Shown: positions 33,076-42,595, numbered from the stretch's first letter. The stretch is DNA of 64,000 nucleotides from Paracidovorax konjaci (GCF_900112675.1 NZ_FOMQ01000004.1:1-64000), one strand, 5' to 3'. Made by a program: numbers and translations. The notes: generated from the sequence alone by a model not told the origin.

Positions 33076-33483
33076 ATGAAGACCAAACCCGAGCTTGAAT
33101 TCGCCGACGTCAAGAAGATCGCTGCCGCCGCGGAGGCGGAGGCCCTGCGCAATGGCTGGGCGGTGACCATCGCCATCGTCGACGACGGCGGCCACCTGCT
33201 GTCGCTGCAGCGCCTGGACGGCGCCGCGCCGATGTCGTCGCACATCGCCCCCGCCAAGGCCCGCACGTCGGCCCTCGGCCGCAAGGAGAGCAAGGCCTAC
33301 GAAGACATCATCAACGGCGGCCGCACGGCGTTCCTCACGGTGCCGTTCGTCGATGGCCTGCTCGAGGGCGGCGTGCCGATCCTGAAGGACGGGCAATGCC
33401 TGGGAGCGGTGGGCGTCAGCGGAGTGAAATCCACCGAGGATGCGCAGATCGCTCGCGCCGGCATCGCCGCCATCGGCCTCTGA
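33076..33483 (+). CDS. GlcG/HbpS-family heme-binding-like protein
   Basis: This 135-residue protein is of the GlcG/HbpS/PduO C-terminal family (LEFADVKKIAAAAEAEALRN, VTIAIVDDGGHLLSLQRLDG, SHIAPAKARTSALGRKES, GVSGVKSTEDAQIARAG). Members bind heme or corrinoid or act as small sensors. ATG at 33076 has CGGAG upstream; no signal peptide is seen, so it is cytoplasmic. It has its own terminator. Nearness to hemP and tonB fits a link to heme, but it is on the other strand. Confidence 0.85.
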   Translation: MKTKPELEFADVKKIAAAAEAEALRNGWAVTIAIVDDGGHLLSLQRLDGAAPMSSHIAPAKARTSALGRKESKAYEDIINGGRTAFLTVPFVDGLLEGGVPILKDGQCLGAVGVSGVKSTEDAQIARAGIAAIGL

Positions 33484-33524
33484 CGCATCGGGGCCCGGGC
33501 CCCCTTCTCGACGAGGACAAAGAA

Positions 33525-33552
33525 AAAGCCGGCCTCTTCGGAGGCCGGCTTT
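33525..33552 (+). terminator. Terminator after the GlcG/HbpS-like gene
   Basis: AAAGCCGGCCTC (33,525-33,536) and GAGGCCGGCTTT (33,541-33,552) form a 12-bp stem with a TTCG tetraloop, followed by CTTG. It lies 41 bases after the stop codon. Confidence 0.8.
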
Positions 33553-33665
33553 CTTGCGTTGGAGCGTGGGATGAAAAAGAGCCTGGCTACGCGGGCGAAC
33601 CGTTGGCTGGCCAACACGACCCGGCGGGCACTGAACGGCGCCCGGGAGTCGCCCCACGATGAAAC

Positions 33666-33878
33666 CTATTTGGTGAGGATCAGCTTGCCCAGCTTGGTGG
33701 TCTGCAGGCGATAGATCGAGCCGTTGTGGAAGATCGCCACCGTTTTCTGGCCCTTCAGCAACTCGCTGCTGTCGACGGCGGGTGCCGACGATTGCCGGGC
33801 GTCCGCCTGCGGGTCATGGAGGCCCGCGGAACCGAAGAAGGCAGCGGACGTGGGCAGGATGGACAGGCTGGCGTGCAT
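33666..33878 (-). CDS. hemP: Hemin uptake protein HemP
   Basis: This 70-residue protein ends with the HemP core (LLKGQKTVAIFHNGSIYRLQ, then TTKLGKLILTK). The first ~35 residues are variable. HemP proteins are small basic regulators or helpers of heme uptake induced under iron starvation. A good Fur-box match lies about 30 bases upstream of the start codon. It follows exbD on the same strand but probably has its own Fur-controlled promoter. Confidence 0.87.
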   Translation of the reverse strand: MHASLSILPTSAAFFGSAGLHDPQADARQSSAPAVDSSELLKGQKTVAIFHNGSIYRLQTTKLGKLILTK

Positions 33879-33907
33879 GGGATGGATCCTCGGTGCGTTG
33901 GCAATTG

Positions 33908-33926
33908 GTTAATGATAACCATTCTC
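33908..33926 (-). promoter_or_regulatory. Fur box upstream of hemP
   Basis: The 19-mer GTTAATGATAACCATTCTC matches the classic Fur consensus at 16 of 19 positions by direct alignment. It lies between the exbD stop and the hemP start, so it should control hemP in response to iron. Confidence 0.75.
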
Positions 33927-33971
33927 AAATGATCGTCAATACCTGCCCTGGCCTTCTTGCAAGAAATTGTC

Positions 33972-34379
<408 letters not shown>

Positions 34380-34385
34380 GGCGCA

Positions 34386-35102
34386 TCAGCCTTTCTTCAT
34401 GGGCAGGACCTTGCCTTGGTCGCCGGGCGCGCTGACGCGGGCACCGGTCACGAAATAGGCGTGCAGATCGTGCGCGAAGCTGTTGAGGTTGTTCAGGATG
34501 GACTTGTTGCCGCGCACCAGGGCGTTGTAGCCCAGCACGGCGGGGATGGCCACCGCCAGGCCCAGCGCCGTCATGATGAGTGCCTCGCCGATGGGGCCGG
34601 CCACCTTGTCGATGGTGGACTGGCCCGACGTGCCGATGGCCACAAGCGCGTGGTAGATGCCCCAGACGGTGCCGAACAGGCCGATGAACGGTGCCGTCGA
34701 ACCCACGGAGGCCAGGATGGCCAGGCCCGATTGCAGGCGGGCGGTGAATTCGTCGATGCAGTTGCGCAGGCTCCGGGTGATCCAGTCGCTCACGTCCAGG
34801 CTGTCATGGAGGTGGGCTTTGGTGTTGCGGTGGTGGGCCGTGGCTTCGCGGCCTTCGAGCGCCAGATGGCGGAACGGATTGGAGGCGTCGCTGCCCAGCT
34901 TGTCCATGCCGGCTGCGAAGTCCTCGCTGTGCCAGAAGTCGCGCGCCGCCCGCGCATGCTTCTTGAACTTGATGATGTCCATGGCCTTGATGAGGATCAC
35001 GATCCACGAGGCGAGGGACATGCCGAGCAGCAGCACTGCGACAGCACGGGTGACGAAATCACCCTGGATCCAGACGTTGGCAATGCCGAATTGCGATTCC
35101 AT
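34386..35102 (-). CDS. exbB: MotA/TolQ/ExbB proton channel protein ExbB
   Basis: The 238-residue protein has three membrane helices (near 20-45, 140-165 and 180-205) and the conserved LAILASVGSTAPFIGLFGTV block of the ExbB/TolQ family. ATG at 35102 has a clear AGGAG ribosome site; a long open frame upstream is only the shadow of tonB. It partners ExbD and TonB in energising outer-membrane siderophore and heme receptors. Confidence 0.92.
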   Translation of the reverse strand: MESQFGIANVWIQGDFVTRAVAVLLLGMSLASWIVILIKAMDIIKFKKHARAARDFWHSEDFAAGMDKLGSDASNPFRHLALEGREATAHHRNTKAHLHDSLDVSDWITRSLRNCIDEFTARLQSGLAILASVGSTAPFIGLFGTVWGIYHALVAIGTSGQSTIDKVAGPIGEALIMTALGLAVAIPAVLGYNALVRGNKSILNNLNSFAHDLHAYFVTGARVSAPGDQGKVLPMKKG

Positions 35103-35137
35103 GAAAACTCCTGAAGCTTGAAAGGTATTCGAAACGT

Positions 35138-35839
35138 TTATTCGAGAACGAAATTGACCGGGACGAGGTTCCACATCGTCTCCGGCACGCCATTGCGTTT
35201 GCCGGGCACGAATTTCCAGCGCATGACGGCATCGACCGCCTGGCGGTCCAGGCGCTCGTAGCCGCTGGATTTGTTGATCTCGACCTTCTGTGGCTGGCCG
35301 TCGGTGCCGATCAGCACGCGCAGCACGACCTTGCCCTGTTCGCCGAGCCGGCGGCTGATGGCCGGATAGGTGGGCTTGGGATTGTTCAGGTAGGCCGCGT
35401 CGCTGGAGGGCAACTCGATCTTGGGAGGCGCCGGAGGGGCGGGAGGTGCAGGGGGCGGAGCAGGCGGCGCCATGGGTGCGGCGATCGGCGGCGCGGGCGG
35501 CTGGGGCTCGGTGATGCCGACCGGCGCATTCGGGGCCGGCGCGGGATCGGGGATCGCCACCGGCATCGGGGCCGGGCGTGGCGCGGGCGTGCGTGGCGCG
35601 GGCTTGGGGGGTGGAGGGGGGGCCGGCTTGGGCGGCGGCGGCACGGGCGGGGCGGGCGGTGCCGGAGGCGTGATGAACTCGCTCAGGACTTCGGCGGGGA
35701 CGATGATCTCGGCGGCCTTGCGCATCAGCCCGGACTGCAGGGCCCACAGGCCTGCCACGTGCAGCAGTACGACCGAGCCGGCGATCACCGCATTGCGGCT
35801 CACGCCCTTGGAGGAGCCATAGCGATCAAACTGGGACAT
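35138..35839 (-). CDS. tonB: Energy transducer TonB
   Basis: The 233-residue TonB has an N-terminal membrane anchor (about residues 15-38). A very long Pro/Ala-rich spacer follows (about 60-160, with PPAPPAPPVPPPPKP-type repeats), long enough to cross the periplasm. The C-terminal TonB domain begins PKPTYPAISRRLGEQGKVVL and contains the usual YERLDRQAVDAVMRWKF. It is the first of the three tonB-exbB-exbD genes; the small membrane peptide gene and bfd lie upstream on the same strand. Confidence 0.92.
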   Translation of the reverse strand: MSQFDRYGSSKGVSRNAVIAGSVVLLHVAGLWALQSGLMRKAAEIIVPAEVLSEFITPPAPPAPPVPPPPKPAPPPPPKPAPRTPAPRPAPMPVAIPDPAPAPNAPVGITEPQPPAPPIAAPMAPPAPPPAPPAPPAPPKIELPSSDAAYLNNPKPTYPAISRRLGEQGKVVLRVLIGTDGQPQKVEINKSSGYERLDRQAVDAVMRWKFVPGKRNGVPETMWNLVPVNFVLE

Positions 35840-35917
35840 AGGAAAGATATCTGCCGGCGCAGGGAACGGGGCCGCACGCGCCGGTGAACTGGAGAACCAG
35901 CAGGAGGGAGGAGGGGT

Positions 35918-35992
35918 TTACTTACGGAAGATCCACCACATGGACCCCACAACGAAGATCAGGCTGCCAGCGAGGACGTAGAACAGTTCCAT
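35918..35992 (-). CDS. 24-residue single-span membrane peptide upstream of tonB
   Basis: ATG at 35992 opens a 24-codon frame, MELFYVLAGSLIFVVGSMWW followed by IFRK, which is one hydrophobic helix with a positive C-terminal end. A strong ribosome site (GGAGAG) lies about 7 bases upstream, inside the end of bfd, which it overlaps by 34 bases. It sits between bfd and tonB on the same strand. I do not recognise a family. It could modulate TonB-ExbBD or another membrane complex. The coding claim rests on the ribosome site and helix quality only. Confidence 0.55.
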   Translation of the reverse strand: MELFYVLAGSLIFVVGSMWWIFRK

Positions 35993-36231
35993 GCGTTGCT
36001 CTCCATGATGGATTTGGCAAGCTGGATCGTCTGCGGCGCGGCTTCCTTGTGCAGGGCCGCAACCGGATGCGAAACACTGCACTGTGCGACGACATCCCTG
36101 GCGCACGATTCGCAGCGGCCACATTGGGTGGCAACGCCGAGTTCGAACTGGATTTCATCGAAGCTCATGCCCGCATGCGCATGGCGTGCGATCTCGCGAT
36201 CAGAAACCCGACGGCATACACAAACGATCAT
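35959..36231 (-). CDS. bfd: Bacterioferritin-associated ferredoxin (2Fe-2S)
   Basis: This 90-residue ferredoxin gives electrons to bacterioferritin to release stored iron. The cluster ligands are visible: Cys4 and Cys6 in MIVCVCRRVSD, then Cys37 and Cys40 in ATQCGRCESC. The C-terminal tail after about residue 65 is longer than in E. coli Bfd (64 residues). It lies upstream of the tonB cluster with a Fur-like site in front, which fits induction under iron starvation. Confidence 0.9.
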   Translation of the reverse strand: MIVCVCRRVSDREIARHAHAGMSFDEIQFELGVATQCGRCESCARDVVAQCSVSHPVAALHKEAAPQTIQLAKSIMESNAWNCSTSSLAA

Positions 36232-36261
36232 GGGACGGCAGTGGTGGCTGGCTGTTTATCG

Positions 36262-36300
36262 ATGAATCATTATAAATGCGAATTCATCGCATTTGCAATT
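36262..36300 (-). promoter_or_regulatory. Fur-like site upstream of bfd
   Basis: An AT-rich patch contains the perfect inverted repeat AATGCGA-ATTCA-TCGCATT (36,275-36,293), with GAATCATTAT just beside it. It lies 31-69 bases before the bfd start. The arms resemble Fur half-sites but the match to consensus is weaker than at hemP. Confidence 0.5.
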
Positions 36301-36383
36301 CATTGGATACGCCCATTGTAAGAAGTTCCGCCAGACGATAACCGTGATGCTGTATCGGAATCGGTCTTCGCTCCATGCGGCCC

Positions 36384-36412
36384 AAAAAAAAGCCCGGCGC
36401 GGGCCGGGCTTT
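36384..36412 (-). terminator. Terminator after the phasin gene
   Basis: On the minus strand AAAGCCCGGC and GCCGGGCTTT (36,403-36,412 and 36,389-36,398) form a 10-bp stem followed by a T-run (A7 at 36,384-36,390 on the plus strand). It lies 65 bases after the phasin stop. Confidence 0.85.
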
Positions 36413-36476
36413 GAATGGATCCGTGAACCTGGCGTTCGAGAGGATCCAGGAGACAACTGCTGTGGCAGCGCCGGGC

Positions 36477-37055
36477 TCAGCGCTTGCGGATGGCTGCCGT
36501 TGCGGCGGCGGCTGCCGCGTTCGTGGCGGTAGCGGCCGTGCTGGCTGCCGTGTTGGAGACGGCGTTGAAGTTGGCTTCGGCCACGTCATTGGCCTGCTTC
36601 ACGGCCTTCTGGACGGATTCGAAGGCGTTGTTGGCTGCGGAGACGGCGCTCTTGAACACGGCCACGCCGGTTTCGGTGCCGGCCGGAGCATTCTTGGCGG
36701 CGCTGTCCACCAGGTTGCTGAAGTTGCGTTGCACTTCGGCGGCCTGTGCTTCGAGGGTGCGGCTGAATTCGGCCGTGGTGCCCGAGGCGATTTCGTACAG
36801 GTGGCGGTTGTAGGCAGCGGTCTTTTCAGCCAGGGGCTGGAAGAAGCTGGCTTGCAGCGACAGCAGTTCCTGGGCGTCCTTCACGGACAGCAGGGCCTGG
36901 GTATGGGTGGCGGCTTCCGACAGGGTGGCGCGCGAGGCGGTCACGTTCAGTTCGACCAGCTTTTCGACGCCTTCGAAGGCCTTGTTCGTCAGGCCGAACA
37001 GGGTGTCGAGGTGGGCCTTTTGGGAAGCGATGACTTGTTCTGGGGTGAGCGACAT
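36477..37055 (-). CDS. phaP: Phasin family protein (PHB granule-associated)
   Basis: The 192-residue amphipathic helical protein matches the phasin_2 domain ([40 protein letters not shown]). An Ala/Thr/Asn-rich stretch and a basic C-terminus (AAIRKR) follow. Phasins coat polyhydroxybutyrate granules and limit their size. Two CTGC-N3-GCAG-type sites upstream suggest PhaR control. It is a single gene with a strong terminator, diverging from a thioesterase gene. Confidence 0.88.
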   Translation of the reverse strand: MSLTPEQVIASQKAHLDTLFGLTNKAFEGVEKLVELNVTASRATLSEAATHTQALLSVKDAQELLSLQASFFQPLAEKTAAYNRHLYEIASGTTAEFSRTLEAQAAEVQRNFSNLVDSAAKNAPAGTETGVAVFKSAVSAANNAFESVQKAVKQANDVAEANFNAVSNTAASTAATATNAAAAAATAAIRKR

Positions 37056-37120
37056 GGTGTATCTCCTCGGGAAGTTGTCCTCGTCGGACGGATGGTGGAC
37101 CAGTGCTACACCCGTTGCAT

Positions 37121-37192
37121 GTTGCAGTGCAGCATGGACACGATTCTAAAAACTTGAGCGAGGGATGCAAGCGTTTTTGCTGCATTGCAGCA
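37121..37192. promoter_or_regulatory. Two PhaR-like sites between the phasin and thioesterase genes
   Basis: TGCTGCA-T-TGCAGCA (37,178-37,192) is a perfect inverted repeat containing CTGC-ATT-GCAG. A second, one-mismatch copy (CTGC-ACT-GCAA on the minus strand) is at 37,121-37,133. The CTGC-N3-GCAG pattern is that described for PhaR repressors in other proteobacteria. Confidence 0.6.
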
Positions 37193-37269
37193 TTTTTAGA
37201 GGCGGCTCCCCAAAACCGGCCTCCGTGCAGCGCGTCCCGGGTGCGAAGGGCCGCTGGCAGAATCTTTCC

Positions 37270-37758
37270 ATGACCGCATCGCCCTCTGCCGAATTTGCCG
37301 CGCCCCGGCGTGGACCCGAAACCCGCGACCGCTACCCCGTCTTCCGCGCCATCACCACGCGCTGGGCCGACAACGATGTCTACGGTCACGTCAACAACGT
37401 CGTCTATTACAGCTGGTTCGATACGGCCGTGAACGCCTACCTGATAGAGCAGGGCGCGCTCGATATCCATGCCGGGGAGACCATCGGGCTGGTGGTCGAA
37501 ACGCAGTGCGGCTACTTCGCGCCGCTGGCCTTCCCGCAGACCATCGAGGCCGGGATCCGCGTGGCACGCCTGGGATCGAGCAGCGTGCGCTACGAGGTCG
37601 GCCTGTTCGCCCAAGGCGAGCCCCTGTCGGCAGCATCGGGGCATTTCGTGCATGTGTATGTCGGGCGCGCCGACCGCCGCCCGCGCGCCCTGCCCGACGT
37701 ACTGCGGCGCGTGCTGGAGCCGCTGCGCGTGCCGGCGTCCCCGGGCGCGGCGGACTGA
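37270..37758 (+). CDS. Acyl-CoA thioesterase (4HBT, YbgC/FadM-like)
   Basis: The 162-residue hot-dog fold protein has the family active-site segment [20 protein letters not shown], including the catalytic Asp. It hydrolyses acyl-CoA thioesters; chain length cannot be told. ATG at 37270 is chosen over an upstream ATG at 37165 because the earlier 35 codons overlap the PhaR-like site and are not family-like. It diverges from the phasin gene. Confidence 0.85.
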   Translation: MTASPSAEFAAPRRGPETRDRYPVFRAITTRWADNDVYGHVNNVVYYSWFDTAVNAYLIEQGALDIHAGETIGLVVETQCGYFAPLAFPQTIEAGIRVARLGSSSVRYEVGLFAQGEPLSAASGHFVHVYVGRADRRPRALPDVLRRVLEPLRVPASPGAAD

Positions 37759-37772
37759 ACGATCTGCCCACG

Positions 37773-37812
37773 GAAAAAAGCCCGGCGGGCGCGCACGCGC
37801 TCCCGCCGGGCT
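37773..37812 (-). terminator. Terminator between the thioesterase and ggt genes (convergent)
   Basis: AGCCCGGCGGG (37,779-37,789) and CCCGCCGGGCT (37,802-37,812) make an 11-bp stem. On the minus strand it is followed by six T's, so it ends the ggt transcript; it may also serve the convergent thioesterase gene. Confidence 0.8.
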
Positions 37813-37860
37813 GGCCGGACCGGTGGCGGGCCCCGCCGATGGGGCGCCGCCGGCCTGACT

Positions 37861-39870
37861 TCAGGGCTTGAAGGTATCGCCCAGCACCACGCCTTCGCGG
37901 CGGGGGTCGGCGCCGCCTTGCAGGACGTTCTCGCCGTTGCGCCGCACGCGGATGATGGTCGCCGTTCCGCTCGACTGCGCCGTGGTGGACACCGTGTGCC
38001 CCAGCGCGCGCAGGCCGGTGATCAGCGGATCGTTGTTGCCGTTGTTGCTGGTGTTGACGTTGGGATGCTCCCCTCCGACCGAGGTGGTGGCGCTGTTGCT
38101 GGCTCCGAAGTCCACGAGCGAGGTGGCCTGCTGTGCGTCCAGGCCCCAGTCGAGCGCGCCCACCACGGTCTTCACCACGTACTGGATGATGGTGCCGCCG
38201 CCCGGCGATCCCGTGCCCATGAGGAATTCGCCCATGCTGCCGTCGGCCGCTTTGCGGAACACCAGGGTTGGCGCCATCGAGCTGCGGGGGCGCTTGCCGG
38301 GCTCGACCCGGTTGGCGACCGGCAGGCCGGCGGCATCGGTCGGCGTGGCCGAGAAGTCGGTGAGCTGGTTGTTCAGCAGGAAGCCCTGCGTCATGTGGAA
38401 CGAGCCCATGCCGGCTTCCACGGTGGTGGTCATGACCACGGCGTTGCCGTCCTTGTCGACGATCGTGAAGTGCGTGGTGCCGCGTTCCTCGATCGGCACG
38501 ACGCCCGCGGCGCTGGTGCCGAAGTCGCCCGCTGCCGCAGTGCCCATGCTGCGGGTGGTGCTGATCAGGTTGGCGCGGCTGCGCAGGTAGCTCTTGCCCA
38601 GCATGAGGGCGGGCGAGCCGCCTGGCAGGGACACGAAATCCGTGTCGGCGATGTACTTGTCGCGGTCTGCATAGGCCAGGCGTTCGGCTTCGCTCACCAG
38701 GTGCACGCCCATGACCGTCGGCTTGCCGCCTTCGATGTCGATGGCCGTGGGCTTGTGGGCGGAGAGGTCGAAGTTCTCCAGGATGCCGAGCGCGGACGCC
38801 ACGGCGATACCGCCCGACGACGGTGGCGACATGCCGCACACCCAGTATTCGCGGTAGGTGGTGCAGACCGGGTCGCGGCGCTTGGCGCGGTAGTTGGTGA
38901 GGTCGCTCAGTTCCGTAAGGCCGGGGGTGATGGCCACGGCCGGCGAGCCGCCGCTCGTGGCCTTGATCTTGTTGACGATGCCTTGCGCGATGGCGCCGTT
39001 GTAGAACGCGTCGGCGCCGTTGCGCGCGATGGACGATAGCGTGTCGGCATATGCGGGGTTGCGGATCACCGTGCCCAGACCCTTGGGCGTGCCGTCGGCA
39101 TTGAAGAAATAGGCCACGGCCTCGGGGTCGCGCGAGAGACCGGTGGTGGCGCCGGAGATGGCTGCCGCCATGCGGCCGCCGATCTGGAAGCCGTCGCGCG
39201 CCAGTTGTTCGGCGGGCTGGAACAGATCGCCCCAGGTGGTCTTGCCGTGGTCGCGGTGGGCCAGTTCGAGCATGCGGACGGCGCCCGGCGTGCCGATGGA
39301 GCGGCCGCTGGCACGGGCGCCGCCGGGCTGCGGCGCGGTGCGGTCGGTGTCGCTCACCCAGCGCAGGTAGTTCTCGGTGGCGGCGGCCGGTGCGGTTTCG
39401 CGGCCGTCATAGGCCTGCACCTTTTTCTGCGCCGCGTCGTAGTGGAGCATGAACGCGCCCCCGCCCAGGCCGGAGGATTGCGGCTCCACCAGGCCCAGCA
39501 CCATCTGCACGGCCACCGCCGCATCCACGGCCGATCCGCCCTTGCGCAGCACTTCGCAGCCCGCGCGCGATGCGAGCGGGTTGGCCGTCGTCACCATGTA
39601 CTGCTTGGCATGCACGGCGGTCTTGCCCACGCGGTAGCCGGAAGCCGGCTCGGGTGCTGCAGGGTCGCCGGGCAGGCCGGAGCCGACGGTGACCAGGCCG
39701 CTGTCGCTCGTGACGGCACAGGCGCCGTCGGTGCTGACCGGCGCGGAGGCGCTGCCGCCACCGCTGCCGCCGCAGCCGGCCAGCGCCAGCAAGGCGGCGG
39801 TCAGTACCGCGGTGAAGCTCCAGGCGGGCCGGACCAGGGAAGGGGTTTGGGACGTGCAGAGTGGATTCAT
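37861..39870 (-). CDS. ggt: Gamma-glutamyltransferase (lipoprotein form)
   Basis: The 669-residue Ntn-hydrolase cleaves gamma-glutamyl compounds such as glutathione in the periplasm. A lipobox LAGC follows the signal (Cys about 32). The proenzyme is self-cleaved before the catalytic Thr in ERGTTHFTIVDKDGNAVVMT. The large subunit has SGLGGGAFMLHYD and the small subunit SSMAPTLVF and MGTGSPGG. ATG at 39870 starts on the signal peptide; the longer frame upstream is not supported. The Gly/Ser-rich linker after the lipobox suggests surface or periplasmic tethering. Confidence 0.9.
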   Translation of the reverse strand: MNPLCTSQTPSLVRPAWSFTAVLTAALLALAGCGGSGGGSASAPVSTDGACAVTSDSGLVTVGSGLPGDPAAPEPASGYRVGKTAVHAKQYMVTTANPLASRAGCEVLRKGGSAVDAAVAVQMVLGLVEPQSSGLGGGAFMLHYDAAQKKVQAYDGRETAPAAATENYLRWVSDTDRTAPQPGGARASGRSIGTPGAVRMLELAHRDHGKTTWGDLFQPAEQLARDGFQIGGRMAAAISGATTGLSRDPEAVAYFFNADGTPKGLGTVIRNPAYADTLSSIARNGADAFYNGAIAQGIVNKIKATSGGSPAVAITPGLTELSDLTNYRAKRRDPVCTTYREYWVCGMSPPSSGGIAVASALGILENFDLSAHKPTAIDIEGGKPTVMGVHLVSEAERLAYADRDKYIADTDFVSLPGGSPALMLGKSYLRSRANLISTTRSMGTAAAGDFGTSAAGVVPIEERGTTHFTIVDKDGNAVVMTTTVEAGMGSFHMTQGFLLNNQLTDFSATPTDAAGLPVANRVEPGKRPRSSMAPTLVFRKAADGSMGEFLMGTGSPGGGTIIQYVVKTVVGALDWGLDAQQATSLVDFGASNSATTSVGGEHPNVNTSNNGNNDPLITGLRALGHTVSTTAQSSGTATIIRVRRNGENVLQGGADPRREGVVLGDTFKP

Positions 39871-40199
39871 CCGGAAACACTTTCTTGTGAAGGAAACGGA
39901 AACGGGGATGCAATGTAAGCGCGTGTTGCGCCGTCGGCGCCGCATAAGCATATGCGCCTGCGGCGCAGGGCTCGCTTTCGTTGCCGGTAATGCGGTCCGT
40001 GCAGCGGAACCTGCGCAATGCTTGGAACGGACCAGGGGGCGTGCAGGACCTCTGTGGGATTGCAAGTTCTGCACCACGCGCGTGCCCCACGCAGGTGCGC
40101 GCTTGGTGACACAATGCCCAAGTCGCTCCGCGGCCCCAGCAGCTCCCCCTCTCTCCGCGCCACCGCCTCCCGGCGCCGCGCCGTGCCGATGCCTCCGCC

Positions 40200-41408
40200 A
40201 TGATCATCACCAGCCTGCTCGACACCGACCTGTACAAGTTCACCATGATGCAGGTGGTGCTCCACCAGTTTCCCGGGGCGCAGGTCGAGTACCGCTTCAA
40301 GTGCCGCAATCCGGGCGTGCAGCTCGCTCCCTACGCGGCGGAGATCCGCGAGGAAATCCGGGCGCTGTGCAGCCTGCAGTTCCAGGACGCCGAGCTGCTG
40401 TACCTGCGGTCGCTGCGATTCATCAAGAGCGATTTCGTCGATTTCCTCGGACTGTTCCGCCTCAACGAGAAATACATCACCGTCACGCCGCTGCCCACCG
40501 GCGAGATCGACATCCGCATCGCCGGGCCCTGGCTGCACACCATCCTCTTCGAGATCCCGGTGCTGGCGATCGTGAACGAGGTCTACTTCCGCAACACGCA
40601 GAAGGCGCCCGACTTCCCCGAAGGCCGGCAGCGGCTCGACACCAAGATCGCGCAGTTGCAGGGCGAGGGCCTGGGCGAACTGAAGATCGCCGATTACGGC
40701 ACGCGCCGCCGCTTCAGCGGCGCATGGCACGGAGAAGTGCTGCGCGCGTTGATCGCCCGGCTGGGCACGGGCGAGCGCCGCACCGACGGCAGGGCGGGCC
40801 CGGGCCAGTTCGCCGGCACCAGCAACGTGCTCTATGCGATGAAGCTCGGCGTCACGCCGCTCGGCACCATGGCGCACGAGTATCTGCAGGCCTGCCAGGC
40901 GCTGGGGCCGAGGCTGCGCGACAGCCAGATCTACGGCTTCGAGATGTGGGCGCGCGAATACCGGGGCGACCTGGGCATCGCGCTGTCGGACGTGTACGGC
41001 ATGAGCGCGTTCCTGCGCGACTTCGACCTGTATTTCTGCAAGCTGTTCGACGGCGCGCGGCACGACAGCGGCGACCCCTTCGCCTGGGGCGAGCGCCTGC
41101 TGGACCATTACCGCCGCAACCGCGTCGATCCGCTCACCAAGACGCTGATCTTCAGCGACGCGCTCACCGTGCCGCGCACGATCGAGCTGTTCCGCCAGTT
41201 CCATGGCCGCTGCCAGCTCGCCTTCGGGATCGGCACCAACCTCACCAACGACCTGGGCTGCACGCCGCTGCAGATCGTCATCAAGATGACGCGCTGCAAC
41301 GGCCAGCCCGTGGCCAAGCTGTCCGACACGCCGGGCAAGGGCATGTGCGACGACGAGAAGTACCTAGCCTACCTGCGCCAGGTGTTCGACGTGCCCGCGT
41401 CCGCATGA
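40200..41408 (+). CDS. pncB: Nicotinate phosphoribosyltransferase
   Basis: This 402-residue enzyme makes nicotinate mononucleotide from nicotinate and PRPP in the NAD salvage pathway. The family start [20 protein letters not shown], the [20 protein letters not shown] segment and the [12 protein letters not shown] phosphate-binding loop are all present. The length is that of the bacterial single-chain type. It stands alone, followed after 85 bases by a hydroxyacid dehydrogenase gene. Confidence 0.94.
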   Translation: MIITSLLDTDLYKFTMMQVVLHQFPGAQVEYRFKCRNPGVQLAPYAAEIREEIRALCSLQFQDAELLYLRSLRFIKSDFVDFLGLFRLNEKYITVTPLPTGEIDIRIAGPWLHTILFEIPVLAIVNEVYFRNTQKAPDFPEGRQRLDTKIAQLQGEGLGELKIADYGTRRRFSGAWHGEVLRALIARLGTGERRTDGRAGPGQFAGTSNVLYAMKLGVTPLGTMAHEYLQACQALGPRLRDSQIYGFEMWAREYRGDLGIALSDVYGMSAFLRDFDLYFCKLFDGARHDSGDPFAWGERLLDHYRRNRVDPLTKTLIFSDALTVPRTIELFRQFHGRCQLAFGIGTNLTNDLGCTPLQIVIKMTRCNGQPVAKLSDTPGKGMCDDEKYLAYLRQVFDVPASA

Positions 41409-41493
41409 CCTCCGCGGCGCGGCGCCTTCCGGGCTGCCCGCCCGCCTTTTTCCCACCGCCTTTTCTTCACCCTCCACTGCAGGAAACCGCTCC

Positions 41494-42474
41494 ATGACCC
41501 GACCCCGCATCCTCGTCGCCCGTGCCATCTTCCCCGAGGTGGTGGACAAGCTGGCCCAGCACTTCGACGTGGAGTCCAACCCCGAGGACGTGATCTGGAC
41601 GCCCGCGGAGCTGGCCGCGCGGCTGGCCGACAAGGACGGCGCCTTCACCACCGGCAGCCAGCGCATCGACGCGGCGCTCATCGCGGCCTGCCCGCGCCTG
41701 CGCATCGTGGCCAACATGGCTGTGGGCTACAACAACTTCGACGTGGATGCGCTCACCGCCGCGGGCGTGCAGGCCACGAACACGCCCGACGTGCTGACCG
41801 AAACCACGGCGGACTTCGGCTTCGCGCTGCTCATGGCGACGGCCCGCCGCGTGACCGAGAGCGAGATCTACCTGCGCCAGGGCCTCTGGAGCAAGTGGAG
41901 CTATGACATGTTCGCGGGCTCGGACGTGCATGGCTCCACGCTCGGCATCCTGGGCATGGGCCGCATCGGCCAGGGCATCGCGCGCCGAGGCGCGCACGGC
42001 TTCGGCATGAACGTGGTCTACCACAACCGGTCCCGCCTCTCGCCCGAGCTGGAAGCCGAATGCAAGGCCCGCTACGTCGGCAAGGAAGAGCTGCTGCGCA
42101 CGGCGGACCACCTGGTGCTGGTGCTGCCCTACACCCCGCAATCGCACCATGCGATCGGCGCGGCGGAACTGGCGCAGATGAAGCCCACGGCCAACCTCAT
42201 CAACATCGCGCGCGGCGGCATCGTGGACGATGCGGCGCTGGCCCAGGCGCTGCGCGAGCGCCGCATCGCCGCCGCGGGCCTGGATGTGTTCGAGGGCGAG
42301 CCCAAGGTGCACCCCGACCTGCTCACGGTGCCCAACGTGGTGCTCACGCCCCACATCGCGAGCGCCACCGTGCCGACCCGCCGGGCCATGGCCCACCTCG
42401 CGGCCGACAACCTGATCGCCTTCTTCGGCGGCCGCGGTCCGCTCACGCCGGTGAACACGCCCCGGCCGCGCTGA
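41494..42474 (+). CDS. D-2-hydroxyacid dehydrogenase (GhrB-like)
   Basis: The 326-residue NAD(P)H-dependent reductase is of the D-isomer hydroxyacid family, probably acting on glyoxylate/hydroxypyruvate or 2-ketogluconate. The Rossmann motif GILGMGRIGQGIARRG lies in the middle. The catalytic Arg is in INIARGGIVDDAAL, the Glu in DVFEGEPKVHP and the His in LTPHIASAT. Exact substrate is not determined by sequence. It lies between pncB and rmuC on the same strand. Confidence 0.88.
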   Translation: MTRPRILVARAIFPEVVDKLAQHFDVESNPEDVIWTPAELAARLADKDGAFTTGSQRIDAALIAACPRLRIVANMAVGYNNFDVDALTAAGVQATNTPDVLTETTADFGFALLMATARRVTESEIYLRQGLWSKWSYDMFAGSDVHGSTLGILGMGRIGQGIARRGAHGFGMNVVYHNRSRLSPELEAECKARYVGKEELLRTADHLVLVLPYTPQSHHAIGAAELAQMKPTANLINIARGGIVDDAALAQALRERRIAAAGLDVFEGEPKVHPDLLTVPNVVLTPHIASATVPTRRAMAHLAADNLIAFFGGRGPLTPVNTPRPR

Positions 42475-42550
42475 AGAAGGCCTGGCCCCGCAGCGCAGGG
42501 CCTGTAGAGCCGTTTCAAGCCCGGCAGCCTCCATGCCGCCGGATTTATTC

Positions 42551-42575
42551 AATAGTTTGCTATTAATTTGATAGC
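42551..42575. repeat. AATAGTTTGCTATTA dispersed repeat, copy 1
   Basis: The AT-rich element AATAGTTTGCTATTA-N5-ATAGC lies 21 bases before the rmuC start and recurs at 55,544 in unrelated context. GCTAT and ATAGC can pair. It looks like a short dispersed intergenic element in otherwise very GC-rich DNA. Confidence 0.7.
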
Positions 42576-42595
42576 GATGGAGTGGACCGAGACCC

